Assembly: GCA_947494925.1 (NCBI GenBank)
Contig: CANLWS010000015.1
Span: forward strand, 98,367 to 162,366
Length of the DNA stretch: 64,000 bases
Source: an uncultured Alteromonadaceae bacterium
Lineage (GTDB): Bacteria > Pseudomonadota > Gammaproteobacteria > Enterobacterales > Alteromonadaceae
Direction of reading: 5' to 3'
A program made the translations under genes and the position numbers. Position 1 is the stretch's first letter. Each line of letters starts with the position of its first letter. Of this stretch, positions 17,227-26,436 are shown piece by piece. The notes under the pieces are model-generated. The model saw only the letters and a program-made list of their open reading frames with translations, did no database searches and was not told the origin of the DNA.

Positions 17227-18123
17227 GTGGAAACGAACCATGCTGAACTTTTTATGCAACACCGCAGTGCTATGATGTCAATAGCATACCGCATGCTGGG
17301 GTCCATTTGCGAAGCAGAAGATGTTGTTTCGGATGTCTTTATCAGGTGGGGGAAACAAGACATCAGTAAAATTCAAAATGCAAAAGCCTGGCTTTTGAAA
17401 GCATGCTCAAATGCCTCTCTGGATTTGTTAAAAAAGTCTTACAAACAACGTGAAGTGTATCCTGGCACCTGGCTTCCTGAGCCGCTAATCAATGACTTCT
17501 CTTTGTGGCAGGAAGATCCGTCAAACTCCGACAGCATAAGCACAGCGTTCCTGCTGATGCTTGAAAAGCTCAACCCAGTTGAACGCACTGTATTCTTATT
17601 ACACGACGTTTTCAGTTATTCATTTCGCGAGATCTCATTAATTGTTGAACGCTCGGAAAGCAATTGCAGAAAAATAGGTGAGCGGGCGCGCAAGCGACTT
17701 CAGTCAGATAGAACCAAGTTTGATGCCCCTTCTGCCACAGATCTTGTTACGTTGGAAAGGTTTTTTACTCAGTTAAAACTGGGAGATATTGAACAGATTA
17801 AATCACTACTGGCAGAAGGCGCTGAATTCTGGTCTGACGGTGGCGGAAAAGTTTCAGCAATACCTATAGTGCTAACAGACCCGAGAAAAATCTGTAAATT
17901 CTTTATTAGCATTATCGGCCACGCTGAGCAGCGCAACGAAACCTACAAACCTGAGTTTGTGACTGTAAATCACAGGCAAGGCCTGATACTGAACAAACAA
18001 TTTGACCAGGCCAACTGGCACATGGAAACCGTATTCTCTTTTGAGTTTATCGAAGGTAAGATTGCGCGGATATACGCTGTCAGAAATCCTGATAAGTTGA
18101 AGCTAGTGCACAGGGTTTATTAG
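17227..18123 (+). CDS. ECF41-family RNA polymerase sigma factor with SnoaL-like C-terminal domain
   Basis: This 298-residue ECF sigma factor has region 2 (AYRMLGSICEAEDVVSDVF, about 18-40), the ECF41 linker signature WLPEPL (near 80), region 4 with the HTH (about 110-160), and a fused SnoaL/NTF2-like C-terminal domain (about 170-298). The fused domain contains DGGGKV (near 206) and NPDKL (near 290), both hallmark ECF41 motifs. ECF41 factors have no anti-sigma gene; the C-terminal domain tunes activity in cis. The start is a GTG directly abutting the stop of the AhpD-like gene. It probably recognises the promoter at 16635-16662. The inducing signal is unknown. Confidence 0.93.
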   Translation: METNHAELFMQHRSAMMSIAYRMLGSICEAEDVVSDVFIRWGKQDISKIQNAKAWLLKACSNASLDLLKKSYKQREVYPGTWLPEPLINDFSLWQEDPSNSDSISTAFLLMLEKLNPVERTVFLLHDVFSYSFREISLIVERSESNCRKIGERARKRLQSDRTKFDAPSATDLVTLERFFTQLKLGDIEQIKSLLAEGAEFWSDGGGKVSAIPIVLTDPRKICKFFISIIGHAEQRNETYKPEFVTVNHRQGLILNKQFDQANWHMETVFSFEFIEGKIARIYAVRNPDKLKLVHRVY

Positions 18124-18480
18124 ACCGCTAGCTTCAATAAATTGAATTGGTCAGTACTCAACCTGTTGTTTTTCCAGTTATTAGCGCCACCAAATTTGAC
18201 TAGCCGCACAGTACCAACATAGCTCATTCACAGGAGTTGCCTTAATCAATCCCTTAACCGCAAAGCTGTTATTCATTATGACTAATTTACGTCTACTTAA
18301 TGCATTGGCTAAATTGAAAGTATTGTTGAACCTTCTATATAATAACTGTTGTTTCGCTCGTCTATTGGTCGACTAAATGCTGCTTGATAGACAGATAAAG
18401 TGCCGTAATATTTCGTGTGCAATTTTAGCTGAATTGCCAAATGTGAGATGAGCTGTGCTCAGACTGCTGGGGGGAGGACT
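18124..18480. other. Gene-free stretch between ECF41 and SnoaL-like genes
   Basis: A/T-rich intergenic DNA in which I see no credible ORF or hairpin. It presumably holds the promoter of the SnoaL-like gene; a GGGGGGAGGA ribosome-binding site is at its right end. Confidence 0.5.
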
Positions 18481-18876
18481 ATGAGTGATGAACAAGAGAT
18501 TAAAGAATTGTTTAACGATTGGATAAAATCGACGATCGAAGGAGATTTGGAGTTGGCTCGTCAATGCATTGCCGACGACGCCGTGTTTTTTGTGCCCGGC
18601 GCTGGTGAGATGGACAAGGAAACATTTGCTCAGGGTGCTGCGGGAGGATCGCCTGAAGAGTCTCCGATTAATTTTGATCTCGATAGCAAGCTTCGGGAAT
18701 TGAAGGTGTTTGGTGACCAAGCTTATCTTTGGATTGAATCGACTCTGGTATGTTCTCCAAAAAATGGGGATCCATCCACGAAAATGGCTGGGCATTCCCT
18801 TTCGGTTTTAGAAAAGCGTGATGGTCGCTGGCTGATAATTCGGGATGCAAATACGCTGACAACGGTTCCGGAATAG
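18481..18876 (+). CDS. SnoaL-like/SgcJ-EcaC family (DUF4440-type) protein
   Basis: This 131-residue NTF2-fold protein opens with MSDEQEIKELFNDWIKSTIEGD, the helix typical of SgcJ/EcaC proteins (DUF4440), followed by DAVFFVPGAGEMDKE and a C-terminal GRWLIIRDANTL strand. Members are ketosteroid-isomerase-fold proteins of varied or unknown function. The start is taken at the ATG at 18481 because an extremely strong GGAGGA lies 5-10 bases upstream; an upstream in-frame ATG at 18448 would place that site inside the gene. It stands alone. Its fold resembles the C-terminal domain of the nearby ECF41 factor, but that may be coincidence. Confidence 0.85.
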   Translation: MSDEQEIKELFNDWIKSTIEGDLELARQCIADDAVFFVPGAGEMDKETFAQGAAGGSPEESPINFDLDSKLRELKVFGDQAYLWIESTLVCSPKNGDPSTKMAGHSLSVLEKRDGRWLIIRDANTLTTVPE

Positions 18877-19435
18877 ATGTTATTGAGGGTGAGACATAAA
18901 ATCATTCAAGATAGGCGCCAGCGCAGTTGGTGCGCATTAGTTTAAACATTTCTGTCCGCCTTAGTGTTGAGGTTCAATCAAAAAAAACCGGATATCCCCA
19001 ATGTCTTGAGAGCGCTCAAAGCGGTTTATCAGAATAGATCAAAGCATATAATCCAATACATTCGGTCGGATGTGAGCTACTGCAATTAATTACCAGACGC
19101 AATCAGAACATTCACATTGCACATCCTATTTCTTCTTCTTTTGCTCTGTCGATTCGCCTCCAAGTGAACACCCAACTATAAAAGTTAGTGGGTTAGACCG
19201 ATTCTATTCAAATGACGCATTCACCTTCACAACCACCAACTTCATAACGCTTATCCCATTAGAGAAATTTTAATTCACAAGAAGTAGCTTCCTGTTGCAA
19301 AAATATTTGGAAAAACCGCCCAAAATGACACATTTCTGTCATAAACCTCTCCAGAATTCCTCTTTTTATGCACCGTTTCTACACATTGTTTTTATAGAGT
19401 AGACGTGTAAATTTTATTTTCACCTGGTGCTCAAT
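18877..19435. other. Gene-free 0.56-kb stretch before the CotH lipoprotein
   Basis: No credible ORF or RNA gene was seen. The sequence is A/T-rich with an A-run near 18980 and probably carries the promoter of the CotH-VTC operon near its right end. Confidence 0.45.
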
Positions 19436-22027
19436 ATGACTCGAAATGCTTTATTTACCTGCTCTTTAATAATCGTCAGCGGCCTGTTGTTTGGCTGCGG
19501 TGGAGGTGGTGACAGCTCTGCAGAAACGCCCACGACTGACACTCCGTCAACGGACACTCCCACTGAAGAAACCCCCACAGATGATGGAAATTCTAATGCC
19601 CTGGTGGTGAATGAAATAGTGGCTTCTGCCATTGATGATGGCGAAGATTGGATAGAGCTTTATGCGGTTGCGGATATCGCTGATCTGTCCATTTACTCTG
19701 TTGTTGATGACAACGCAGATCACGAGGCTCAGGCACTTCCTGCCATCGCAATGTCAGCAGGAGAATTCATCATTGTTCAGGCGATTGATGAGGAAGATAC
19801 GCCACCTGAGGATCAATATTACGTCACCTTTAAACTTGGTGGTGACGATGCAGTCACTTTGTTTGAGGACGGGGTGCAAATCCACCAATTAGATTGGGAA
19901 GATGGCGATGCTGCAGAAGGATACAGCTATGGACTCTATGTGGATGGAGACGGCACTGCGCAAACGATGTTACCCACCCCTGGCAGTGCAAACGAAGAAT
20001 TAACCGAAGAAGTGGAAATTGCCGATACCATCGTCAACAACGACGCGCAATTGAGAGTGAATGAAATCGTCGCAAAAGATTCAGACGATGGTTATGACTG
20101 GATAGAGTTTTATGCGTCCGGCGACACAACGGTTTTTCTGAGTGATTATTCAGTTGCTGACGAAGATGGTGAGCTCTATTCCCTGCCTGATACCAGCATT
20201 GCGCCGGGTGAGTTTTATCGCGTTTACGCAGCGGGCGAAGAAGTCGAAGGCCTGGAAACCGTTGGTTTTAAATTGGGTTCGTCTGATACCGTCAGTCTGT
20301 TTTCAGGTGCAGACCTGGTTGATCAACTAAGCTGGAACAAAGGGGATGCACTAATTGGTTACAGTTATGGTCGATATCCAGATGGTAGTGATGGTGTAGC
20401 CACACTAATTCCCTCATCGACGCAATCCAATGTCATTGCATCCCATGGCCCTTTGGTTATCAATGAAGTTGTAGCTTCACAAAATGATGAAAGTGATGAC
20501 TGGTTTGAACTTTATAACAACAGCAGCAATGCCATTGTGCTTGGCGACTATCAAGTTATCGACAGCAGCGACGATCTGGAGCCGGTATCTCTTCCTGATA
20601 TCACCCTGGCAGCCGGTGATTATGTGGTTATTTACGCAGTCGATGAAGATCCCGGCGACAACTTTGTTCCTTTCAAACTCGGTAAAGAAGATGAGCTAAG
20701 TTTAATACTCGCGGATGAAACCGTGGACTATATTGACTGGCAGGATAGCGATGTATCGGCTGGCTATAGTTTTGGATTGACTGCTGATGGTGGATGGGCG
20801 ACCAGCACGCTTTCACCCACTCAAGGCTTATCAAATCAGCAAACAGTGGTATACGAAAAGGACAGCGTAGAATCGATTTATTTCGATATCGATCCCGACC
20901 AATGGCAGGACCTGTTGGATAACGCCCTTGATGAGGAGTATCACTTAACCTCTGTCACATACAAAGGCGTTACGCTGGACGAAGTGGCTATCAGAACCAA
21001 AGGTAATTCCAGTCTCAACTCAGTTGCCCAATCAGGCGGGGAACGCTTCAGTTTTAATATAGATGTCAACGAATACGTAGATGGCCAGAAGTTGCTGGGA
21101 ATGAAGAAGTTTGTACTCAACAACATGTTCAATGATCCGTCTTATATGCGTGAGTACATTGCCTATGAACTACTCGAAGAAATGGGTGTTGCCACCCCTG
21201 AGCATAGCTATGTGAATGTCTACGTGAACGGCGAATTAAAAGGTTTGTATCTACTAGTTGAATTCGTTAACGGTGATTTTATCGAAAAGCACTTCAGCAA
21301 CGCTGAGGGAGACCTTTACAAACCAGATGGCGTTGGAAGTGATCTTCAATGGATAGATGACGACTTTGCCAGCTATAGTGAAGTCGAACTAAAAACCAAT
21401 GAAGAGACTTCTGATAACGGCGCATTTATGAACTTTGTTTATCAGATGGAATTTGGGGAAGGTGAGAGCGTCATCGACCAGGACTCTGTAATGCGTTACC
21501 TGGCCGTCAGCGTGGCATTGTCAAACCTGGACAGTTACCACGGTGCCCTCGCCCACAATTATTATATATACGAGCAGGATGGGGTGTTCTCTATGCTGCC
21601 CTGGGATCTGAATGAATCCTTCGGTACCTTTAATCGAGACTGCAACCGGGTTGATATTCGTGAACTGTATATAGATGAACCCACCAGCGGTCGTCTGTCC
21701 GAGCGCCCTCTGATTGCCCAGGTGTTTGCTAACTCTGATAATCTGGACACCTATCACGAATATCTTAACCAGTTAATTGATGGACCATTGTCCAGCAGTG
21801 AATTTGCGGCAAGAGTAGCTGAAATTGCAAATCTAATTGGTGAGCACGTTGCCAATGATCCCACTGCTTTCTTTTCCTACACGGAATTCCAACAAAATCA
21901 AAATAACAGTGTTGACCGCTACTATGGCCTGACGTCATTTATTGACTACAGGGTTGCCAATATGCGTCAACAACTGAACGGTGAAATTCCATCTGCAGGC
22001 AATGGCAATGGATTCTGCGGAAACTAA
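19436..22027 (+). CDS. Lipoprotein with lamin-tail repeats and a CotH kinase domain
   Basis: This 863-residue predicted lipoprotein has the lipobox LLFGC (Cys 21), then a Thr/Pro/Asp-rich spacer. Three lamin-tail-domain repeats follow (about 55-190, 205-340, 345-470), each opening with a VVNEIVAS / RVNEIVAK / VINEVVAS strand and D-W-I/F-E-L/F-Y and closing near GYSYG/GYSFG. A CotH domain (about 480-850) follows, containing RTKGNSS, KKFVLNNM, Y-x-R-E-Y and LPWDLNESFG. CotH proteins are atypical kinases that phosphorylate proteins. The ATG at 19436 is preferred; an in-frame GTG at 19427 is also possible. It precedes the VTC, DUF4956 and porin genes on the same strand, separated from VTC by a hairpin, so it may act in a phosphate or polyphosphate context. 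Confidence 0.9.
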   Translation: MTRNALFTCSLIIVSGLLFGCGGGGDSSAETPTTDTPSTDTPTEETPTDDGNSNALVVNEIVASAIDDGEDWIELYAVADIADLSIYSVVDDNADHEAQALPAIAMSAGEFIIVQAIDEEDTPPEDQYYVTFKLGGDDAVTLFEDGVQIHQLDWEDGDAAEGYSYGLYVDGDGTAQTMLPTPGSANEELTEEVEIADTIVNNDAQLRVNEIVAKDSDDGYDWIEFYASGDTTVFLSDYSVADEDGELYSLPDTSIAPGEFYRVYAAGEEVEGLETVGFKLGSSDTVSLFSGADLVDQLSWNKGDALIGYSYGRYPDGSDGVATLIPSSTQSNVIASHGPLVINEVVASQNDESDDWFELYNNSSNAIVLGDYQVIDSSDDLEPVSLPDITLAAGDYVVIYAVDEDPGDNFVPFKLGKEDELSLILADETVDYIDWQDSDVSAGYSFGLTADGGWATSTLSPTQGLSNQQTVVYEKDSVESIYFDIDPDQWQDLLDNALDEEYHLTSVTYKGVTLDEVAIRTKGNSSLNSVAQSGGERFSFNIDVNEYVDGQKLLGMKKFVLNNMFNDPSYMREYIAYELLEEMGVATPEHSYVNVYVNGELKGLYLLVEFVNGDFIEKHFSNAEGDLYKPDGVGSDLQWIDDDFASYSEVELKTNEETSDNGAFMNFVYQMEFGEGESVIDQDSVMRYLAVSVALSNLDSYHGALAHNYYIYEQDGVFSMLPWDLNESFGTFNRDCNRVDIRELYIDEPTSGRLSERPLIAQVFANSDNLDTYHEYLNQLIDGPLSSSEFAARVAEIANLIGEHVANDPTAFFSYTEFQQNQNNSVDRYYGLTSFIDYRVANMRQQLNGEIPSAGNGNGFCGN

Positions 22028-22089
22028 AAGTTTCAGGCTAATCCAAAGGATTAACAAAGTTTAAAGCGGTTCCAATTAGATTTTGTATG

Positions 22090-22116
22090 GCTGGCTCAAC
22101 ATTTTATTGAGCCAGC
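22090..22116 (+). terminator. Strong hairpin between CotH and VTC genes
   Basis: A 10-bp perfect stem (GCTGGCTCAA / TTGAGCCAGC) with a 7-nt loop, but with no T-run after it (ATCCCC). It is more likely an mRNA-stabilising or attenuating element than a complete terminator. Confidence 0.5.
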
Positions 22117-22156
22117 ATCCCCAAGCGTTAGTATTACAATTACAGAGACAGCAACA

Positions 22157-23035
22157 ATGTTTAATGAAAATACCCATGCTCTAGATATTGCCCCTGAAAA
22201 GCATTTTTTGGGCGTTGAACATCCCAAATTTGAAGAGTGTGAGTCTTATGATCTAGAGCTAATCAACGCGCTCTACCAATTGCCAAGCCATCAATTGGCC
22301 GATCTCGATAAGGCAAATTTAATGGACAGAGTAGACGTGAAATTCATGCTGCCCATTGCATTTATGCCTTCATTGTTAACACAGCTTAAAACCCACTACA
22401 GCGTGTTAGAGATAGACGGAAATCGGATTTCCCGATACTACAATCAATATTTTGATACCGAAAACATGCGTTTTTATCGGGATCACCACAATGGAAAACT
22501 CAATCGGTTCAAAGTTCGCCAAAGAACCTATCTTGATACCGAGACAAAGTTTCTCGAAGTCAAATTCAAGAACAATCAAAAACGAACGATTAAATCCCGA
22601 ATTAACTGCACTGGCACGGAAGATCGTGAGGAAAGTTGTAATAACTTCATTTTTCAGGAGATGGGGACAGCATTCGAAGATTTATCAATCAGTCAGCATA
22701 GTGGTTATCAACGGATTGCCCTGGCCAATGAGGCCAGTGCAGAGCGGTTAACCCTTGATTTTAATCTTTGGTATCAACTGGAAAAGTCAGATCACAAAGT
22801 TCGCTTACCCGGTTTTTTTATCGCAGAGTTAAAACAACGTAAACGATCGAAAATGTCTCCTTTTTTCCAATTAATGTCTAAAAACCAGATCTTCCCTGCC
22901 TCATTTAGCAAATATTGTATTGGTTGTGCGTTGCTTTACAAAAACGCCATCAAAACCAATCAATTTAAGGCCGTGTTAAGCCAGGTGGAAAAGTTTGCCT
23001 TATCCACTCGTCACGCCATTAATCTGAGTAACTAA
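22157..23035 (+). CDS. VTC-domain protein (polyphosphate polymerase-like)
   Basis: This 292-residue protein matches the VTC fold of the CYTH/triphosphate-tunnel superfamily. It shows DRVDVKFML near residue 57, Y-NQYFDTE near 95, a basic strand KLNRFKVRQRTY near 114, LEVKFKNNQKRTIKSR near 130 and ELKQRKRSK near 224. The alternating Lys/Arg and acidic residues are those lining the tunnel that binds NTP, metal and growing polyphosphate. Bacterial VTC proteins are annotated as polyphosphate polymerases by homology to yeast Vtc4. It is followed after one base by the DUF4956 gene, a common partner, and preceded by CotH. Polymerase activity here is inferred. Confidence 0.88.
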   Translation: MFNENTHALDIAPEKHFLGVEHPKFEECESYDLELINALYQLPSHQLADLDKANLMDRVDVKFMLPIAFMPSLLTQLKTHYSVLEIDGNRISRYYNQYFDTENMRFYRDHHNGKLNRFKVRQRTYLDTETKFLEVKFKNNQKRTIKSRINCTGTEDREESCNNFIFQEMGTAFEDLSISQHSGYQRIALANEASAERLTLDFNLWYQLEKSDHKVRLPGFFIAELKQRKRSKMSPFFQLMSKNQIFPASFSKYCIGCALLYKNAIKTNQFKAVLSQVEKFALSTRHAINLSN

Positions 23036-23036
23036 T

Positions 23037-23660
23037 ATGACCGAACTAACCTTACCCTTTATTTTGAAACTCATTGTTAACATTATTTCCATTTCCATTT
23101 TGTGTTATGGCTGTTACCACCGTCTTAACAAAAATTACAATGTGGCCGGATCTTTTTTGCTCTTCGGTGTAGGCATTTTTATCATCACCAATTTATTGCA
23201 TGGTGTGGATATGTCGATGGAGTTTGCGTTTGGCTTATTTGCTGTTTTTACTATGTTACGCTATCGAACAGACGCCATTTCAATCAAAGAAATGACATAT
23301 CTGTTTCTGGTTACGGCAATTGCCTTGCTAACTGCGGTCAGCAGCTTACGCATTCCAGAGTTGCTCATGTTAAATGGCTTAATTTGTTTGATTGCATTTA
23401 TCGTTGATACCCGCTTTTTGCGCAGCAGATATCTGGTTCAGCGACTGTCATATGAACGCATCGAAAATATCAAACCAGAAAACCGGGCACGCTTATTAGA
23501 AGACTTGCGCAACAGGACAGGACTGAACGTAATTGATACAGACATCATTCACATTGATTTTTTAAAGGATACTGCAGAAATTAACGTAAAGTACTTACCC
23601 TCATCACCGGCAGATCAAGCCGGAGAATTTGCGGCAAAAACGAGCACGGAAGTAGTGTAA
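23037..23660 (+). CDS. DUF4956 membrane protein
   Basis: This 207-residue protein has four predicted membrane helices (about 8-28, 38-58, 62-80, 85-130) followed by a cytoplasmic tail of ~75 residues containing RTGLNVIDTDIIHIDFLKD. The FAFGLFAVFTMLRYRT segment is characteristic of DUF4956. The family is repeatedly found next to VTC-domain genes and is thought to cooperate with them at the membrane, but its biochemical role is unknown. It starts one base after the VTC stop, and its own stop overlaps the porin start by one base (TAATG), so the three genes are tightly coupled. Confidence 0.88.
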   Translation: MTELTLPFILKLIVNIISISILCYGCYHRLNKNYNVAGSFLLFGVGIFIITNLLHGVDMSMEFAFGLFAVFTMLRYRTDAISIKEMTYLFLVTAIALLTAVSSLRIPELLMLNGLICLIAFIVDTRFLRSRYLVQRLSYERIENIKPENRARLLEDLRNRTGLNVIDTDIIHIDFLKDTAEINVKYLPSSPADQAGEFAAKTSTEVV

Positions 23661-24736
23661 TGAAGATAACTTTCACTAAATTAGTATGTGTTTTTTCATT
23701 GCTGCCCTGTCTTGGCGTTCAGGCTGAGGAATACCCAACTTTGGACTTCAGCGGCAGTATTTTTCTGGATTATGACAGCTTTGACGGGTTGTTTTTAGAA
23801 AGAGAAGATGAAGGTGATGACAAATTCGAATTGCGACGTCTGAGATTTGGCGTCGAGTCTGATCTTACGCCAGATTGGTTAGTTAAACTCAAGTTTGATG
23901 CAGATGATAGTGTTGAGATAAATGATGCCTATATCAGATACACCGGTTTTGATTTCGCCAACATCACACTTGGCAAACAAAAAGAACCCTTCGGTTTAGA
24001 GAGATTGATGAGCACTGGAAGCCTGCCTCTAATTGAACGTAGCATGATGAGCAGAGCAATATCACCCTCGCGTTCACTAGGCATTAACCTCTCAGGCAAT
24101 CAAGGACCAGTGAATTGGCAAATAGGTTATTTTCAAGATGACAATGCTGAAAAAGGTAATGCTGTCACCGGCAGGCTAACCTGGACACCCTGGCAACAAG
24201 GTAAAAACTTAGTGCATCTTGGAGCAGCGTTCAGCGAGCGTAGTCTGCATGGCGAAACTTTCCGGATAAATGAAAAAATGGAAGTGAATACCGCAGACTC
24301 GCTTATAGAAGGTATCGAAATAGATGCTGACAGCCTGTCTCAGACAGGCATGGAATTTCTGTGGCAGCACAATGGGCTGGTCAATATGGCTGAATGGCAA
24401 CAGTCAAAAGTCACTGCACTAGATGGCAGTGATTACGAATATGAAGGAGGCTACTATCAGGTAAGTTATCTGTTTTCAGGTAAGAATCGCAAGTATAAAA
24501 ATGGAACCCTCGGCAGCGTTAAAACCAAAAATGACTGGGAGGCTACCCTACGTTATAGCCAGTTAAAATTACTCGAAGAAAACACTGACACCAAGATTAT
24601 GTCAGTGGGTCTGAACTATATTCTGAACAAGGATCTTAAATTTATGGCTAACTACATCAATACCGATTATGTGGAAAATGGCACAGATTTAGGCTCAGGA
24701 GATGCAGTATCGTTGAGAGTGTCGTATCGATTTTAG
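23660..24736 (+). CDS. OprO/OprP-like phosphate-selective porin
   Basis: This 358-residue outer-membrane beta-barrel has a signal peptide (about 1-22, ...GVQA) and the porin O/P layout: LRRLRFGVESDLTPDWLVKLKFD near 68, NDAYIRYTGF, then LGKQKEPFGLERLMSTG near 110, and a C-terminal beta strand ending in F (LRVSYRF), as expected for BAM insertion. In OprP the family selects phosphate or polyphosphate; selectivity residues cannot be read with certainty here. Position in the VTC-DUF4956 operon supports uptake of phosphate or polyphosphate. A hairpin with a T-rich tail follows. Confidence 0.9.
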   Translation: MKITFTKLVCVFSLLPCLGVQAEEYPTLDFSGSIFLDYDSFDGLFLEREDEGDDKFELRRLRFGVESDLTPDWLVKLKFDADDSVEINDAYIRYTGFDFANITLGKQKEPFGLERLMSTGSLPLIERSMMSRAISPSRSLGINLSGNQGPVNWQIGYFQDDNAEKGNAVTGRLTWTPWQQGKNLVHLGAAFSERSLHGETFRINEKMEVNTADSLIEGIEIDADSLSQTGMEFLWQHNGLVNMAEWQQSKVTALDGSDYEYEGGYYQVSYLFSGKNRKYKNGTLGSVKTKNDWEATLRYSQLKLLEENTDTKIMSVGLNYILNKDLKFMANYINTDYVENGTDLGSGDAVSLRVSYRF

Positions 24737-24861
24737 AATTAAGAGAAAATTCGCTGGGTCGTCAATTAGTCACTCATGATAACGAAAGGAATTCACGCGC
24801 TCTCACAAATCCACGCTCACAACTCTATTGCTATTACAGGTTGTTTAATTGTAAATAAACC

Positions 24862-24889
24862 AGTGGCAAACGGCCACTAGTCTTGTTTT
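24862..24889 (+). terminator. Terminator after the porin gene
   Basis: Stem AGTGGC / GCCACT with a short loop, followed by AGTCTTGTTTT, ~125 bases after the porin stop and just before the convergent hydrolase stop. Confidence 0.6.
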
Positions 24890-24909
24890 ACTTCTAAGCC
24901 TATTTCTAG

Positions 24910-25632
24910 CTAACTAGTCGCTTCTATCAGAATCGAAATTAGCGCATCTGGTTCAGAAATTAATGGGAAATGCCCAGATTCCATGTGACTGAGCCCATCC
25001 ACTTCCCAGCTGTTCAACATTTCATCCTGTAACGCTGGAGACAGCACTTTGTCTTTACCCGCACGAATGTAATATTTAGCTACCTTGCCGAACCTCTCCT
25101 CAGTCAGCTTCGCCTCAGCCAGAAAAGGCTCGGTGGCCTGAGAAAACAGAAAATTAGGTACTAAATTCTTTAATCTGTGTTCATCAGTTACATCGTTTAA
25201 CAACAAACTTCTGACTGTGTCAGGAGCGACCGTTGCGCTGCTCTGATCGTCAGAGAAGATAACATGAGGCAACAACCCATTTTCATCACTTTGCATTAAA
25301 GTTAATGCACTCTGCCCGTTCTCAGGCAAAATGGCAGCGACGAAAATTAAACGGTCAATATTGTCTGGCACAAGTTCAGCGACCTGTGCTATCACAGCCC
25401 CTGCAAGGGAATGCCCCACCAATACAACGTTTTCCTGTTGCTTGTTGATCACGCCCACTACTTCGTTTACGTAGGCTTGCATAGTCACATCAGACAACCG
25501 CTGCAGGTTATTTCCATGACCGGGCAAATCTACCGCAGTCACTTTATTGCCAAGCTTGGTTAATGCTCTTACCACTTTTTCAAATTCCCATGCCCCACCC
25601 CATGCACCATGTACTAGAATAAAATTGTTCAT
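24910..25632 (-). CDS. Alpha/beta hydrolase (EstC/methylesterase-like)
   Basis: This 240-residue cytoplasmic hydrolase has the oxyanion strand FILVHGAWGGAW, nucleophile elbow GHSLAG (Ser near 76), an acid near RAGKDKVLS (about 195) and histidine in MESGHFPLIS (about 223). It resembles plant and bacterial salicylate/cyanohydrin-type esterases. The ATG has GGAG upstream. It is the last gene of a three-gene minus-strand unit (tautomerase, SDR, hydrolase) divergent from a LysR regulator, which suggests breakdown or detoxification of a small carbonyl or aromatic compound. Confidence 0.9.
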   Translation of the reverse strand: MNNFILVHGAWGGAWEFEKVVRALTKLGNKVTAVDLPGHGNNLQRLSDVTMQAYVNEVVGVINKQQENVVLVGHSLAGAVIAQVAELVPDNIDRLIFVAAILPENGQSALTLMQSDENGLLPHVIFSDDQSSATVAPDTVRSLLLNDVTDEHRLKNLVPNFLFSQATEPFLAEAKLTEERFGKVAKYYIRAGKDKVLSPALQDEMLNSWEVDGLSHMESGHFPLISEPDALISILIEATS

Positions 25633-25674
25633 AACTATCTCCGATTATTGTTGTGTCTGTTTTATGTGTTTGTT

Positions 25675-26343
25675 TTACCAGGGCAGGGATTCACCATTTG
25701 TATGTCTGAACGTACCGCTGGTCTTGAGCGTCAGTTCTTCAATCCGTTCAATTAGCTGCGACGCTGATTGGTCGGCAGTCAATTCACCTTGATGGTCAAC
25801 CAGAGCAGTTTGTACAAACCCAGGATGTAAAATACCGAGAGCAATATGTCGAGGCTTCAGATCAATAGCCAAAGACTTCCCTGCACTGTTCAAGGCCGCT
25901 TTTGACATACGATACCCGTAAGAACCGCCAGAACCATTGTCCGAAATCGACCCCATACGACTGCTAATCAAGATGATCTTCCCTCCGGCCTGCAAATTAT
26001 TGAGCAGAGCTTCTGTAGTCATTAGTGAACCAATAGCGTTAACCTCAAATTGCTTTTTCAAACGCTCCACGTCGATATTGCCTAGCGCTTCCTCACTCAA
26101 AATGCCGGCATTGTTTATCAACACATCGATGTTCACCCCTTTCATCGCATGGGTTAACCTTCCTAGATCGTGACCATTGGTCACATCAATACTGTCAATA
26201 ACCTGTATATCTGTAATCAGATCCAATGCTTCCGACCGGGTCCGACATATGGCATATACGTTTTCCCCTACACTGGCATATTGCTTTGCTAGCGCCAGGC
26301 CTATTCCCCTGTTGGCTCCTGTTATCACAATATTTTTGTTCAT
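25675..26343 (-). CDS. Short-chain dehydrogenase/reductase (SDR)
   Basis: This 222-residue classical SDR has the nucleotide-binding GANRGIG near the N-terminus, INNAG near 82, the catalytic Ser in ILISSRMGS and the Tyr-x-x-x-Lys as YGYRMSK (about 145-149), then the HPGFVQT segment. The ATG at 26343 has a GAGGGAG site upstream; a GTG eight codons earlier (26367) does not. It acts on an unknown alcohol or carbonyl with NAD(P)H. It sits 42 bases upstream of the hydrolase and ~90 bases after the tautomerase gene. Confidence 0.92.
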   Translation of the reverse strand: MNKNIVITGANRGIGLALAKQYASVGENVYAICRTRSEALDLITDIQVIDSIDVTNGHDLGRLTHAMKGVNIDVLINNAGILSEEALGNIDVERLKKQFEVNAIGSLMTTEALLNNLQAGGKIILISSRMGSISDNGSGGSYGYRMSKAALNSAGKSLAIDLKPRHIALGILHPGFVQTALVDHQGELTADQSASQLIERIEELTLKTSGTFRHTNGESLPW

Positions 26344-26436
26344 GTGTTTGCTCCCTCTCAATTTCACGCAATTTAGTGAAACAACTGTTCAAACAATTTA
26401 CCCCGCTCCAATATGAGAGCAGGGTAAAAAACACCG

